A stretch of 64,000 nucleotides of DNA from JACVRW01 sp963827065. GTDB taxonomy: Bacteria > Actinomycetota > Thermoleophilia > Solirubrobacterales > Thermoleophilaceae. Made by a program: the position numbers and the translations under genes. Where the stretch lies: positions 434,001-498,000 of the forward strand of contig CAWGZM010000008.1 of the NCBI GenBank assembly GCA_963827065.1, given 5' to 3'. Below, in pieces: positions 24,708 through 34,200 of the stretch (positions are counted from its first letter, which is position 1; every line of letters begins with the position of its first letter). A model generated the notes under the pieces. That model was not told where the DNA came from and ran no database searches. It saw nothing but the letters and a program-made list of their open reading frames with translations.

Positions 24708-25624
24708 GCACCCTTCCGCCGTTCGAGCTCCATCGGCCGACCACCGTTGACGAGGCCACCGGACTGCTCGATGAGCTCGGCGACGATGCCGTCGTCTACT
24801 CGGGCGGCACCGAGTTGCTGCTCGTGATGAAGCTCGGCTTCTCCGACTACTCGCATCTGGTGGACGTCAAGCGCATCGCCGAGCTGCACAGTCTGGAGGC
24901 GTCGCAGGAATTGCTGGAGGTGGGTGCAGCCGTCACCCACCGCCAGCTGGAGCGGTCTCCCGTCGTGCGCGAGCGCTGGCCCGCCTTCGCGTCGATGGAG
25001 CGCCATGTCGGGAATCTGCGGGTCCGCGTCATGGGCACCATCGGAGGAAACCTGTGCTTCGCCGACCCTCACTCCGACCCGGCCACCTTCCTGCTTGCCA
25101 CGGGCGGCACGCTTGTTTGCCGGCGAGGCGACGGACCGGCGCGCGAGCTCCCTGTTGAGGACTTCTGGGAGGGCCCCTATCGAACGGCCCTTGGGCCCGG
25201 CGAGCTCATGACGGCGGTGCGCCTCCCGCATCCCGGCGCGGGCGCCGGGATCGCGCACGAGAAGATGTCTCTGCACGAGCGGCCCGCCGTGACGGTCACA
25301 TGCCTGGCGCATGTGGCGGATGGCCAGGTGTCTTCGGCGCGCGTCGCGGTGGGCTCGGTCGGAAACCGGCCTCAGCGGGCGCTCGAGGCGGAGTCGGCGT
25401 TGGTGGGCGCTGCCGCCGGCGAGATCCGCGCCCGGGTATCGGCGGCTGCCGAAGCGGCTGCGGAGGCGGCTGACCCGGTCGAGGATGCGAACGGCTCGGT
25501 TGAGTACAAGCGCCAGCTGGTGCGCGTGCTCGTCGGGCGCTGCGCGCGGGCCGCCGTGGAGCGAGCCGGCTCGCTTGAACGACGAGACCACCCGGCTCGT
25601 CGCGGACCTGCTCGCTCTGAGTGA
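24704..25624 (+). CDS. Molybdenum hydroxylase FAD-binding (medium) subunit
   Basis: 306 residues; GTG overlapping the aminotransferase stop by four bases. It has the FAD-binding motifs YSGGTELL (32-39) and GTIGGNLCFADPHSDPATF, and the CO-dehydrogenase flavoprotein C-terminal domain. It should accept electrons from the iron-sulfur subunit encoded at 13484, although that gene lies in the opposite operon about 11 kb away. The last 40-odd residues look atypical because the frame runs on through the start of the next gene (50-base overlap). Confidence 0.88.
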   Translation: MSTLPPFELHRPTTVDEATGLLDELGDDAVVYSGGTELLLVMKLGFSDYSHLVDVKRIAELHSLEASQELLEVGAAVTHRQLERSPVVRERWPAFASMERHVGNLRVRVMGTIGGNLCFADPHSDPATFLLATGGTLVCRRGDGPARELPVEDFWEGPYRTALGPGELMTAVRLPHPGAGAGIAHEKMSLHERPAVTVTCLAHVADGQVSSARVAVGSVGNRPQRALEAESALVGAAAGEIRARVSAAAEAAAEAADPVEDANGSVEYKRQLVRVLVGRCARAAVERAGSLERRDHPARRGPARSE

Positions 25625-26669
25625 GCACGATGCTCCCAGCGGCGATCCCGAGGCGAGCGCGGGAGCCGTCGGCTGGCTCGAGGCAAGGCTCGGGCAGGTC
25701 GACGCGGACGTGGTGCGCCACGAGACGCCGGCGGGAGTCGTCCTGGACGGCCGCTTCGGACCGTCGGGCGGCCGGCCGGCGCTGATCCTCTGCCACTACG
25801 ACACGGTGTGGCCGACAGGCACAGCGTGTGAGCGGCCCGCGCGCCGGGAGGGGGAGCTGGTTCGCGGTCCCGGCGTCTTCGACATGCGCGCCGGCATCGT
25901 GGCCGTGCTGGCCGCCGTCGAGCTCGCCGCCCCGCTGGAGCGGCCGGTGCGAATCCTCCTCACCCCCGACGAGGAGACGGGAAGCAGGGGATCGCGTGAC
26001 CTGATCACGGAGGCGGCACAGCATGCGGCGTTCGTACTCGTGACCGAGCCGCCCCTCGAGGGCGGGGCGCTCAAGACGGCCCGCAAGGGCTGGGCGAGCT
26101 ACACGTTGAAGGTCGGCGGGCGCGCGGCCCATGCCGGCCTCGAGCCCGAGGCCGGTGCAAGCGCCGTTGACGAACTGGTCGACCGCCTACTGGAGGTCCG
26201 GCGACTCGCGCGCCCGGCCACGGGGACCACGATCAACGTGGGAGTCATCGGGGGCGGGTCGGCGGCGAACGTCGTCGCCGACTCGGCGTGGGCCCACGTC
26301 GACGTGCGCGCGCAGACGGTCACCGAGCAGGAGCGGGTTCACTCCGCGCTGACGGGCCTGCGGCCCGAACGCGCGCGCACGTCGATATCCCTCGAGACGG
26401 GGGTCATGCGTCCGCCGATGGAGCGGACACCGGCGATTGCTTCCGCCTTCGCACGGGCTCGCGAGATCGCTGCGGATCTCGGCATCGACCTGCTCGAGGG
26501 CACGGCGGGGGGTGCAAGTGATGGGAACCTCGTCGCGCCCCTCGGCGTCCCGTTGCTCGACGGGCTGGGGCCGGAGGGTGGTGGCGCTCACGCGCTCGAC
26601 GAGCGAGTCCGCATCGATTCGCTTCTGGAGCGCCGCTCCCTGATCGCGGGCTTGATCGCCGGTTGGTGA
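25575..26669 (+). CDS. M20-family metallohydrolase (amidohydrolase/carboxypeptidase type)
   Basis: 364 residues from a TTG at 25575, the first plausible start of the conserved sequence; it overlaps the FAD subunit gene by 50 bases. The binuclear zinc residues are present: His74-x-Asp76, Asp103 (GVFDMRAG), Glu133-Glu134 (PDEETGS), Glu158 and His339. A lid domain carries the usual HAG motif (RAAHAGLEPEAG). Relatives split N-acyl bonds (acetylornithine deacetylase, glutamate carboxypeptidase). M. loti uses an alpha/beta hydrolase to cleave an N-acetyl product of B6 ring opening; this enzyme could do that step here, an inference from chemistry and position as last gene of the operon. Confidence 0.82.
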   Translation: MNDETTRLVADLLALSEHDAPSGDPEASAGAVGWLEARLGQVDADVVRHETPAGVVLDGRFGPSGGRPALILCHYDTVWPTGTACERPARREGELVRGPGVFDMRAGIVAVLAAVELAAPLERPVRILLTPDEETGSRGSRDLITEAAQHAAFVLVTEPPLEGGALKTARKGWASYTLKVGGRAAHAGLEPEAGASAVDELVDRLLEVRRLARPATGTTINVGVIGGGSAANVVADSAWAHVDVRAQTVTEQERVHSALTGLRPERARTSISLETGVMRPPMERTPAIASAFARAREIAADLGIDLLEGTAGGASDGNLVAPLGVPLLDGLGPEGGGAHALDERVRIDSLLERRSLIAGLIAGW

Positions 26670-26701
26670 GCCGCGGGCCCGTCGCGATGCGCCGGCGACT
26701 A

Positions 26702-26914
26702 CTAGGGCGTCCGCCGCCGGCCGAGTAACGAGGCCTGCCGGCGTGCCTCCTCGGCGTGGCGGGCCGCCGTGCGTTCACGCGTGTACTCGTCGCGTTCCAG
26801 CTTGCCGGCCTTCTGCGCCGCATCGTTGCGCCTCGCAACCTGCTCGCGCTCTTCCTTCCACGCTGATTCGCCGCGGGCCGCTGATTTCCAGCCGCCGTCT
26901 TCCTGTTCGCTCAT
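26702..26914 (-). CDS. Small, highly charged hypothetical protein
   Basis: 70 residues from ATG 26914. The sequence is rich in Glu, Arg, Ala and Lys, with almost no hydrophobic residues and a helical, coiled-coil-like stretch (AWKEEREQVARRNDAAQKAGKLERDEYTRERT). I recognise no family. It ends 32 bases after the M20 gene in convergent orientation and diverges from the phosphodiesterase/nucleotidase gene. Confidence 0.45.
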   Translation of the reverse strand: MSEQEDGGWKSAARGESAWKEEREQVARRNDAAQKAGKLERDEYTRERTAARHAEEARRQASLLGRRRTP

Positions 26915-27108
26915 CTGCGCCGCCTGACTGCTCCCTAGGGTCACGACCCACTCGGGGGCGCAGGAGCGCGACACCCGACGGTGGACACTCCCTACAGCCT
27001 ACCGGCGAAGTTACCGCCGAGCCGCATTCAGGTAACAACATCTCGGCAGCGACAGGCGTAGGTTTCGCCCCGAACGGGTGGGTCCGGTCCAGTCAGGAGG
27101 CGTGGGAG

Positions 27109-30100
27109 ATGAAGCAGGTCGTGTCGAGGGGAACCGAGAAGCGCCCGCTCCGGGCACTGGCCGCCAGCGTGCTCGCCGGCGTCGCCGTGCTCGCCGTGCT
27201 GGTCGGCGCCGGTGCGGCCTGGCCATCCGCCCAGCAGGCCGGCGGGGGCCACGGCGAGGGGCGCGACGACAAGCTCCTCTTCTTCGCCGCTGACGGCCTG
27301 CGCCAGGACGGGGTGGAGAAGTACGCGCGGCAGGGCTTCGTGCCCGGGTTCCGCGACCTGCTCCGCCACGGCGCGCACGCCTCCGGTCATGGCCTTCTCA
27401 CGCAGGCGCCGCCGAACACCGGCGCCGGCTGGTTCACGCTCGCCACGGGCGCCTGGCCGGGCGTGCATGGCTCGACCAACAACACCTTCCACGTGAACGG
27501 CCAGCCGTTCGCGAACCGCACCGCCGCCTTCGACCCCGGCGTTCTGCAGGCGGAGACGCTCGCGCAGTCGGCCGAGCGCGGCGGCAAGAAGGTCGCCCAG
27601 ATCGAGTGGGCGGGCGGGCGCGGTGGCGCCATCGACGGTCCGACGCTCGACTTCCGCAACTTCCGCTCCGGCCGCGGTGTCGCGACCAACTACATCTCCC
27701 GCAACGACTCGGCCTCCTTCACGCAGTCGTTCGGGCTCCAGTTCGACCACCCGGACGGCTTCGCCGAGAACGCGCCCTTCCCGCAGGCCGCGCCCTCACC
27801 CGCGAGCGGCTGGACGGACGTCCCGGAGTCGTTCAGCGAGGCGCAGGAGATGCGCCTGCGCGTGCTCGACGCCGGCGTCGACAAGTACGGGCTGAACGCC
27901 TACATCTACGACAGCCGCGACGACGGCCGCACTGGCTACGACCGCGTTCTCTTCTCCACCACGAAGGACGGCGACGACGCGGTCGGCGACCTGCGCGAGG
28001 GCGAGTGGGCCGACGTCAAGGTGACGATCCAGGGCAGCGACCTCGACGGCAAGACGGGCGCGATGCTCGTCAGGGTCGAGCGACTCGCCCCCGACCTGTC
28101 CGAGGTGCGGCTCTTCCACACGTCCGTGACGCGCGCGATCGCGTCCTGGCCGAACTGGCCGGGCGAGCCGGGATTCACTGGCAGCTTCGAGGATTACGTC
28201 GCCGAGCGCTTCCCCTCGTCGCAGGCGGGCGACTTCGCCGTCCTCGAGGCGGGGATCGTCAGTGAGGAGACCTACGTCGAGCAGGGCCTCTACTGGGAGG
28301 AGTCCTACCGACCGCTCATCAAGTACGTGCTCGACCGCTACAAGCCGGACCTGGCGCTCGTCGGCTACCCGGTCACGGACGAGTTCCAGCATCAGTTCCT
28401 CGGGCTCGTCACCAAGCGGCTGCCAAACGGCGCCCGCAACCCGGCCTACGACGACGTCCAGGTCGACGGCACACCGGACGGCCGCGTCGAGGAGCGGGAG
28501 CGCTTCATCCGGCGCTCCTACCAGGGCGCGGACGCGACGATGCGGCTGGCGCAGCAGCGTCTGCGCGACCGTGAGCTGACGACCTTCGTCTCGTCCGACC
28601 ACGGCTTTGCGCCACAGTTCGCCGCCATCGATGCGAGCAAGGTGCTCGTCGACCTCGGCCTGCTGTCACGGCCGCAGACGTCCAACTGCCGGCCGGCCGT
28701 CGGCGAGACGATCGGCAAGGCCAAGGCCTGCTGGGCCGGCGGCGCCGTGCAGATCTATCTCAACCTCGCCGGGCGCGACCCGGAGGGCGGCGGCCTCCAG
28801 CAGGTCGCCGCGGCCGACGAGGCCTCCACGGTCGCGCAGATCGAGGCCGCCTTCCTTGCCCTGGAGGACCAGAACGACTGGACGGGTGACGGCGACCCGG
28901 AGGGTTGGGACGTGATCGACCGCGCCTTCACGAAGGCCGAGGCTCGCCAGATCCCGAACGACGGGCGCGGCGGCACCGACATGTCGCACCCGACCCGCAC
29001 CGGCGACCTGGTCGTGTTCTCAGCACCGCCCTACCAGTTCGATGCGGCGACGCCCGGCACGCTGATCGCACGCTCGGCGTTCTTCGGCCAGCACGGCTAC
29101 GTGCCGGATCTGCAGGACCTGCCGAGCAACACGAACATGCGCGCGACGTTCCTCGCCGGTGGCGACGCCATCGAGCGCGGCGTCGTCAAGGGCGTCCGCA
29201 GCATCGACCTCGCTCCGACCGCGGCGTTCCTGCTCGACGTGCCCGAGCCGGGCCACAGCCAGGGTGTCGTGAGGCGCGACCTGCTCGACCGGGGCCGGAA
29301 GTACAAGCCGCTGTCGATCATCGGGCTGAACGACTTCCACGGTCAGCTCGACCAGACGACGACCTCGGTAGACGGTCGCAACGTCACGGTCGGCGGCGCG
29401 CCTCAGCTCGCCACCATGTTCGACGAGGAGGCGTCCTTCCTGGCGGGCCGGACGCTGCTGCTTTCGGGCGGCGACAACGTCGGCGCCTCGCCGCCGAACT
29501 CGGCGCTGCTCGAGGACCGGCCGGCGATCGAAGCGATGAACGCGTGGGGCACGGACGCCACGGCGATCGGCAACCACGAGTTCGACTTCGGCCTGCCGCG
29601 GCTGTTCGAGCACATCGAGCGGGCCGACTTCCCGTTCCTCTCGGCGAACATCATCGATGAGGACACCGGTGAGGCGCCGGGCTGGCTCGACGGCTCGACC
29701 GTGCTCCGGGCGAACGGCACGCGCGTCGGCGTGATCGGCGCCACGGTCCGGGCGACGCCGGAGCTCGTCCGCGCCGATGCCACCGCGGGGCTCGTCTTCC
29801 TCGACGAGGCGGAGCGCATCGCCAGGGAGTCGCGGATACTCAGGCGCCGCGGCATCAAGGTGCAGGTCGTGGTCATCCACGAAGGCGCGGTCTCGGGCTC
29901 GAACGCGCTCGACGGCAGTGCAGCGAAGCCCTGGGACGGGCCGATCATCGGGATCACCGAGGCGCTCCAGTCGACGACGATCGACCTCGTGATCGCCGGC
30001 CACACGCATCGGGCCGCCAACACGGTCGTCGGTCGGATTCCGGTGATCGAGGGCTTCAACGCCGGCGCCAGCTATTCGGTGGCGCAGCTGATGCTCTCGC

Positions 30101-30861
30101 GCGGCGACGTCGTCTGGGCCGGTACCGCGAACCGCACTGCGAAGAATCTCGGCGTGGCGTCGCGGCCGGACGTGCAGGCGATCGTGGATGCCGCCAACGA
30201 GGAGACGGCCGAGCTGCGCAATCAGGTGATCGGGGCGCAGTCGGCCGACATCATGCGTGATCCGACCCGTCTGAACGAGTCGGCGATGGGGAACCTCGTG
30301 GCCGACGCGATGCGCGACAAGTATCCCGGCGTGGACGCCACGCTGACGAACTCGGGCGGCCTGCGGCAGGACCTGGTGACGACGCCGCCCGCGGCTGGCG
30401 AGGCGGCGGGCGAGATCACCTGGGGTGAGGTGTTCGCCGTGCTGCCGTTCGGCAACCGCACTGTGATCCTGACGCTCACCGGTGCGCAGCTCCGCGAGGC
30501 GCTGCTCAACGGGTTCAGCCCGGTCTGCAACAGCGCCATCGCGACCGGACGCTTCCCACAGGTGTCCGGGCTCAAGCTGACGTTCCATTGCAGCGGCACG
30601 ACGCCCGTGATCGACGAGGTGGCGCTTGCTCCGCAGGGTCCGGGAGGGCCGCTGACGCCTGTCGGCGCGGCCGACACGGTGCGCATCGTCACCAACGACT
30701 TCATGCTCACCGGTGGCGACGGCTACACCGCGCTGGCGGGCGGCACCGACGTGCTGACCCCGGGCGACGGCCTGCTCGAGGTGACGATCGAGTACATCAC
30801 CGCGAACTCGCCAGTGGCGCCGGTCGTGGAGGGCCGAATAACACGGGGGCCGGCTGGGTAG
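27109..30861 (+). CDS. Secreted fusion of type I phosphodiesterase and 5'-nucleotidase
   Basis: 1250 residues from the ATG at 27109, with AGGAGG upstream. A hydrophobic signal segment (about 15-40) is followed by an alkaline-phosphatase-superfamily phosphodiesterase domain: Asp62, nucleophile Thr104 (PPNTGAGWF), DEFQHQF, SSDHGF and FGQHGY. From about residue 735 a UshA-type metallophosphatase begins: LNDFHGQL, GGDNVGAS, GNHEFD, HEGAVSGS and AGHTHRA. The 5'-nucleotidase C-terminal domain follows (NSGGLRQDL, LPFGNRTVI, NDFMLTGGDGY). The two activities would turn extracellular nucleotides or dinucleotides into nucleosides and phosphate. The fusion on one chain is unusual. Confidence 0.88.
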   Translation: MKQVVSRGTEKRPLRALAASVLAGVAVLAVLVGAGAAWPSAQQAGGGHGEGRDDKLLFFAADGLRQDGVEKYARQGFVPGFRDLLRHGAHASGHGLLTQAPPNTGAGWFTLATGAWPGVHGSTNNTFHVNGQPFANRTAAFDPGVLQAETLAQSAERGGKKVAQIEWAGGRGGAIDGPTLDFRNFRSGRGVATNYISRNDSASFTQSFGLQFDHPDGFAENAPFPQAAPSPASGWTDVPESFSEAQEMRLRVLDAGVDKYGLNAYIYDSRDDGRTGYDRVLFSTTKDGDDAVGDLREGEWADVKVTIQGSDLDGKTGAMLVRVERLAPDLSEVRLFHTSVTRAIASWPNWPGEPGFTGSFEDYVAERFPSSQAGDFAVLEAGIVSEETYVEQGLYWEESYRPLIKYVLDRYKPDLALVGYPVTDEFQHQFLGLVTKRLPNGARNPAYDDVQVDGTPDGRVEERERFIRRSYQGADATMRLAQQRLRDRELTTFVSSDHGFAPQFAAIDASKVLVDLGLLSRPQTSNCRPAVGETIGKAKACWAGGAVQIYLNLAGRDPEGGGLQQVAAADEASTVAQIEAAFLALEDQNDWTGDGDPEGWDVIDRAFTKAEARQIPNDGRGGTDMSHPTRTGDLVVFSAPPYQFDAATPGTLIARSAFFGQHGYVPDLQDLPSNTNMRATFLAGGDAIERGVVKGVRSIDLAPTAAFLLDVPEPGHSQGVVRRDLLDRGRKYKPLSIIGLNDFHGQLDQTTTSVDGRNVTVGGAPQLATMFDEEASFLAGRTLLLSGGDNVGASPPNSALLEDRPAIEAMNAWGTDATAIGNHEFDFGLPRLFEHIERADFPFLSANIIDEDTGEAPGWLDGSTVLRANGTRVGVIGATVRATPELVRADATAGLVFLDEAERIARESRILRRRGIKVQVVVIHEGAVSGSNALDGSAAKPWDGPIIGITEALQSTTIDLVIAGHTHRAANTVVGRIPVIEGFNAGASYSVAQLMLSRGDVVWAGTANRTAKNLGVASRPDVQAIVDAANEETAELRNQVIGAQSADIMRDPTRLNESAMGNLVADAMRDKYPGVDATLTNSGGLRQDLVTTPPAAGEAAGEITWGEVFAVLPFGNRTVILTLTGAQLREALLNGFSPVCNSAIATGRFPQVSGLKLTFHCSGTTPVIDEVALAPQGPGGPLTPVGAADTVRIVTNDFMLTGGDGYTALAGGTDVLTPGDGLLEVTIEYITANSPVAPVVEGRITRGPAG

Positions 30862-30864
30862 CCT
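30859..30864 (+). promoter_or_regulatory. -10 element of leaderless ybjQ-family gene
   Basis: TAGCCT followed by six bases and the ATG at 30871. The 15-base block TAGCCTGCGCGCATG recurs exactly before the gene at 37837. Confidence 0.4.
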
Positions 30865-30870
30865 GCGCGC

Positions 30871-31194
30871 ATGCTCATAAGCACGATGAACGACGTGCCG
30901 GGCTACAGCATCGACGATGTGCTCGGCGAGGTCTTCGGCCTCACGGTCCGCTCGCGCAACGTCGGCTCCCAGATTGGCGCGTCCTTCAAGTCGCTCGTCG
31001 GCGGCGAGCTCAAGGGGATGACGAAGATGCTCGCCGAGGGCCGCGAGCACGCCACCGATCGGCTAGTCGAGGAGGCCGAGGGCAAGGGAGCCAACGCGGT
31101 GATCGCGTTCCGCTTCGACACGTCCGAGCTGGGCAGCACGTGGACCGAGATCTGCGCCTACGGGACGGCCGTGAAGGTATCGCGGGCGGACTGA
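30871..31194 (+). CDS. YbjQ/UPF0145 family protein
   Basis: 107 residues. It has the family pattern: an initial strand with STMNDVPGY, then a helix with VFGLTVRSRNVGSQIGASFKSLVGGELKGMTKMLAEGREHATDRL, and EEAEGKGANAVIAFRFDTSEL. Homologues form pentamers and are sometimes called heavy-metal binding, but the biochemical role is not established. It follows the fusion exoenzyme by nine bases, yet has its own -10-like hexamer. Confidence 0.88.
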   Translation: MLISTMNDVPGYSIDDVLGEVFGLTVRSRNVGSQIGASFKSLVGGELKGMTKMLAEGREHATDRLVEEAEGKGANAVIAFRFDTSELGSTWTEICAYGTAVKVSRAD

Positions 31195-31267
31195 CGGGTT
31201 CGCATCGTCACTCGCGTTCCGCTCGGCTGCGGTACGGTGGATCAGCTGGCTCTGGTCCCCTCGTGCC

Positions 31268-34200
31268 ATGGACTTTCGTCTTCTCGGTCCGCTGGAAGCC
31301 TCCGATGAGGGTGGCACGGTCGCGCTCGGCGGCGGCAGCAAGCAGCGTGCTCTGCTCGCGCTGCTCCTTCTACACGCGAACGAGACGCTCAGCACCGACC
31401 GCCTGATCGACGAGCTCTGGGGCGAGCGTCCGCCCGCGACGGCCGCCAAGACGGTCCAAGTACACGTCCATCGTCTGCGCAAGACGCTCGCGGGCCCCGC
31501 CAATGGACCGGGCTCCGAGCTGCTCGTTACGCGCGAGAACGGCTACGAGCTATGCGTCGATCCCGATCGGATCGACGCGCGGCGCTTCGAGCGCCTCGCA
31601 CGCGAGGGCAGGTCCGCGCTCGCTGCACACGACCCGCATGGCGCCGCCGCGTCCCTCGAGCAGGGGCTCGCCCTCTGGCGAGGCCAACCGCTGGTGGAGC
31701 TCGCCTACGAGCCGTTCGCGCAGCGCGAGATCGAACGTCTCACCGAGCTGAAGGTCGAAGCCACCGAGCAGTTGATCGAGGCCAAGCTCGCGCTCGGCCG
31801 TCACGCCGAGGTGCTCGGGGAGCTCGATGCCCTGATCGCGGCGTACCCGTATCGGGAAAGCCTCCGCGCGCACCTGATGATCGCGCTCTATCGGTGCGAC
31901 CGCCAGGCGGACGCGCTGCAGGCATTTCAGAACGCACGAAGGATCCTCGTCGAGGAGCTCGGCATCGAACCCGGGGAGCGGCTTCGGGAGCTCGAGCGCG
32001 CGATCCTCGCCCACGACCCGACGATCTCAATCTCGGCGGCCGAGGCCGCCGAGGTGGGAGCCGGCGGCGAAGCGGGCGGCGAAGCTTCGTCCGGCCGCCC
32101 TCCGGCGCCCAGCGCCGCTCCAGGCCGGCCGGACCCACCCGCCCGCCGGCTCGTGAGCATCGTGTTCGCCGACCTCGTCGGGTCTACTGGACTGGCCGAG
32201 CGACTCGATCCGGAAACGATGCATGGGCTGCTCGACCGCTTCACCGAGCTCTGTGGCGGACTGATTGAGAGGCATGGCGGCACTGTCGAGGGCTTCATCG
32301 GTGATGCCGTGGTCGGCGTCTTCGGGCAAGCGGAGATCCACGAGGATGACGCGCTGCGCGCGGTGCGAGTGGCCGTCGAGATGTGTCAGGCCGGAGCGGA
32401 CCTGAGCGAAGAGCTCCAGCGCGATCTCGGAGTGGCGATCGGGATGAAGCTGGGCGTTGAGTCCGGCGAGGTCTTCGTGAGCGCCGGCGCGCGACGGCGC
32501 TTCGCGGCGGGTGACGCGTTCAACGTCGCAGCGCGGCTAGAGGGCATCGCCGCCGAGGGACAGATACTGCTCGGCGGGAGCATCCACGCGCTCGTCAAGG
32601 ACCATGTTCGCGTCGAGCCACTCGAGCCGCTCGAGCTCAAAGGCCGCGCGGCGAAGGTGCGCCCGTGGCGGCTGCTCGAGCTACTCGACGACCCCCTGCG
32701 CTTCACCGCCCCTCCTACGCCGCTCGTCGGCCGTGATCGCGAGTTGAGCGAACTGCACTCCGAGTTCGCGCGTAGCCGCGCGGGGCCGGAGTGCCGCGTG
32801 GCGACGGTCGTCGGGGCGGCGGGGATCGGCAAGTCGCGTCTCGCGCGCGAGTTTGCGGCCGAGATCCGTGACGAGGCGACCGTGGCGGTCGGCCGCTGCC
32901 TCTCCTACGGCGAGGACGTCACCTACCGGCCGCTGGTGGACATCGTCCGGCAGCTCTGCGGCGTCGATCCCTCCGAGCGCCTGGGCGAGTTGCTCGACGG
33001 CGACGACACTCGGGTGCGCCTCGTGCTGCAGGCGATCGGCATGGCCGCCGGGGCGGCCCAGCCCGAGGAGACGTCGTGGGCGGTGCGCAGCCTGCTCGAG
33101 CGGGTCGCGGAGGAGCAGCCGCTGGTAGTGGCCGTCGAGGATGTCCACTGGGCCCAGCCGCCGATGCTCGACCTTCTCGATTACCTGGGCGCGTTCTCGA
33201 GCGACCACGCGATCCTGATCCTCTGCCTCGCCCGGCCGGACTTGGGCGAGGCGCGCCCGGAGTGGATCGCGCCGCGGCCCAACCGAGCACTTCTCGTGCT
33301 GGACCCGCTGTCGAACGACGACGCGCGCCGGCTTGTCGGGACCGCCTCGGCGACCGCGCTGGGACCGGCCACCGAGGACCGGATCGTGCAGATGGCTGAG
33401 GGCAACCCGCTCTTCCTCGAGCAGCTGGCTGCGGTGGAGATGGACGAGGGCGCCGCGCTTCCCTCGACCATCCAGGCGGTGCTTGCGGCCCGCATCGACC
33501 GGCTCGCACCGGGCGAGCGCGCCGTGCTCGAGCACGCGTCCGTGCAGGGCCGGAGCTTCTACGTCGGCGGCGCCGCGGCGCTGCTGCCGGAACCCGACCG
33601 CGCCGCGATCGCCACCCACCTGATGGGGCTCGTGAACAAGCAGCTGGTACGGGTTGAGCACTCGGAGATCCCCGGTGAGGATGCCTTCCGGTTCTCCCAC
33701 GTGTTGATCCGCGAGGTGGCCTACCAGGGGCTGCCGAGGGGCAGGCGCGCCGAGCTGCACGAGCGGCTTGCCGGATGGCTCGCGGCGCGACCGGGCGGCC
33801 GCGACGACATGATCGGCTTCCACCTCGCCGAGGCATACCAGAACCTCGCCGCTCTCGGGCCGGTGAGCGGGCACGAGCAGGCGATCGCCGGCGCAGCGGC
33901 AAAGCGGCTGACCGCCGCCGCCGAGGCGGCGCGACTTCGCGGCGATCCCGCGGCCGGGGCACGTCTCCTCGAACGAGCCGAGGCGGTCGTGACCGCCGAC
34001 CCCGAGGCCCACGGCGAGCTGCTGCCCGAGCTCGGCGCAGCTCTCTACGATGCCGGTCGTCTCGACGAGGCAGCCCAGATCCTCGACACGGCTGTGGAGC
34101 GCTCTCCCGAGGCGCGACTGCGGGCCAGGGCGCGGATCGAGCGCGAGCTCGTGCGTCTGGAGACCGAGCCGGAGGCGGGGACCGCGCAAGCGGAGCGCGT

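Noticed and set aside
18671..25624. Purine or ureide catabolism operon (nucleoside importer, xanthine dehydrogenase, ureidoglycine aminotransferase)
   Set aside because: This fits the families one by one, but the linked PLDH-like and lactonase-like genes, and the lack of urate or allantoin enzymes, favour B6.
29020..31050. 676-residue open frame antisense to the phosphodiesterase/nucleotidase gene
   Set aside because: No recognisable domain, skewed composition, and the sense strand encodes conserved motifs throughout.
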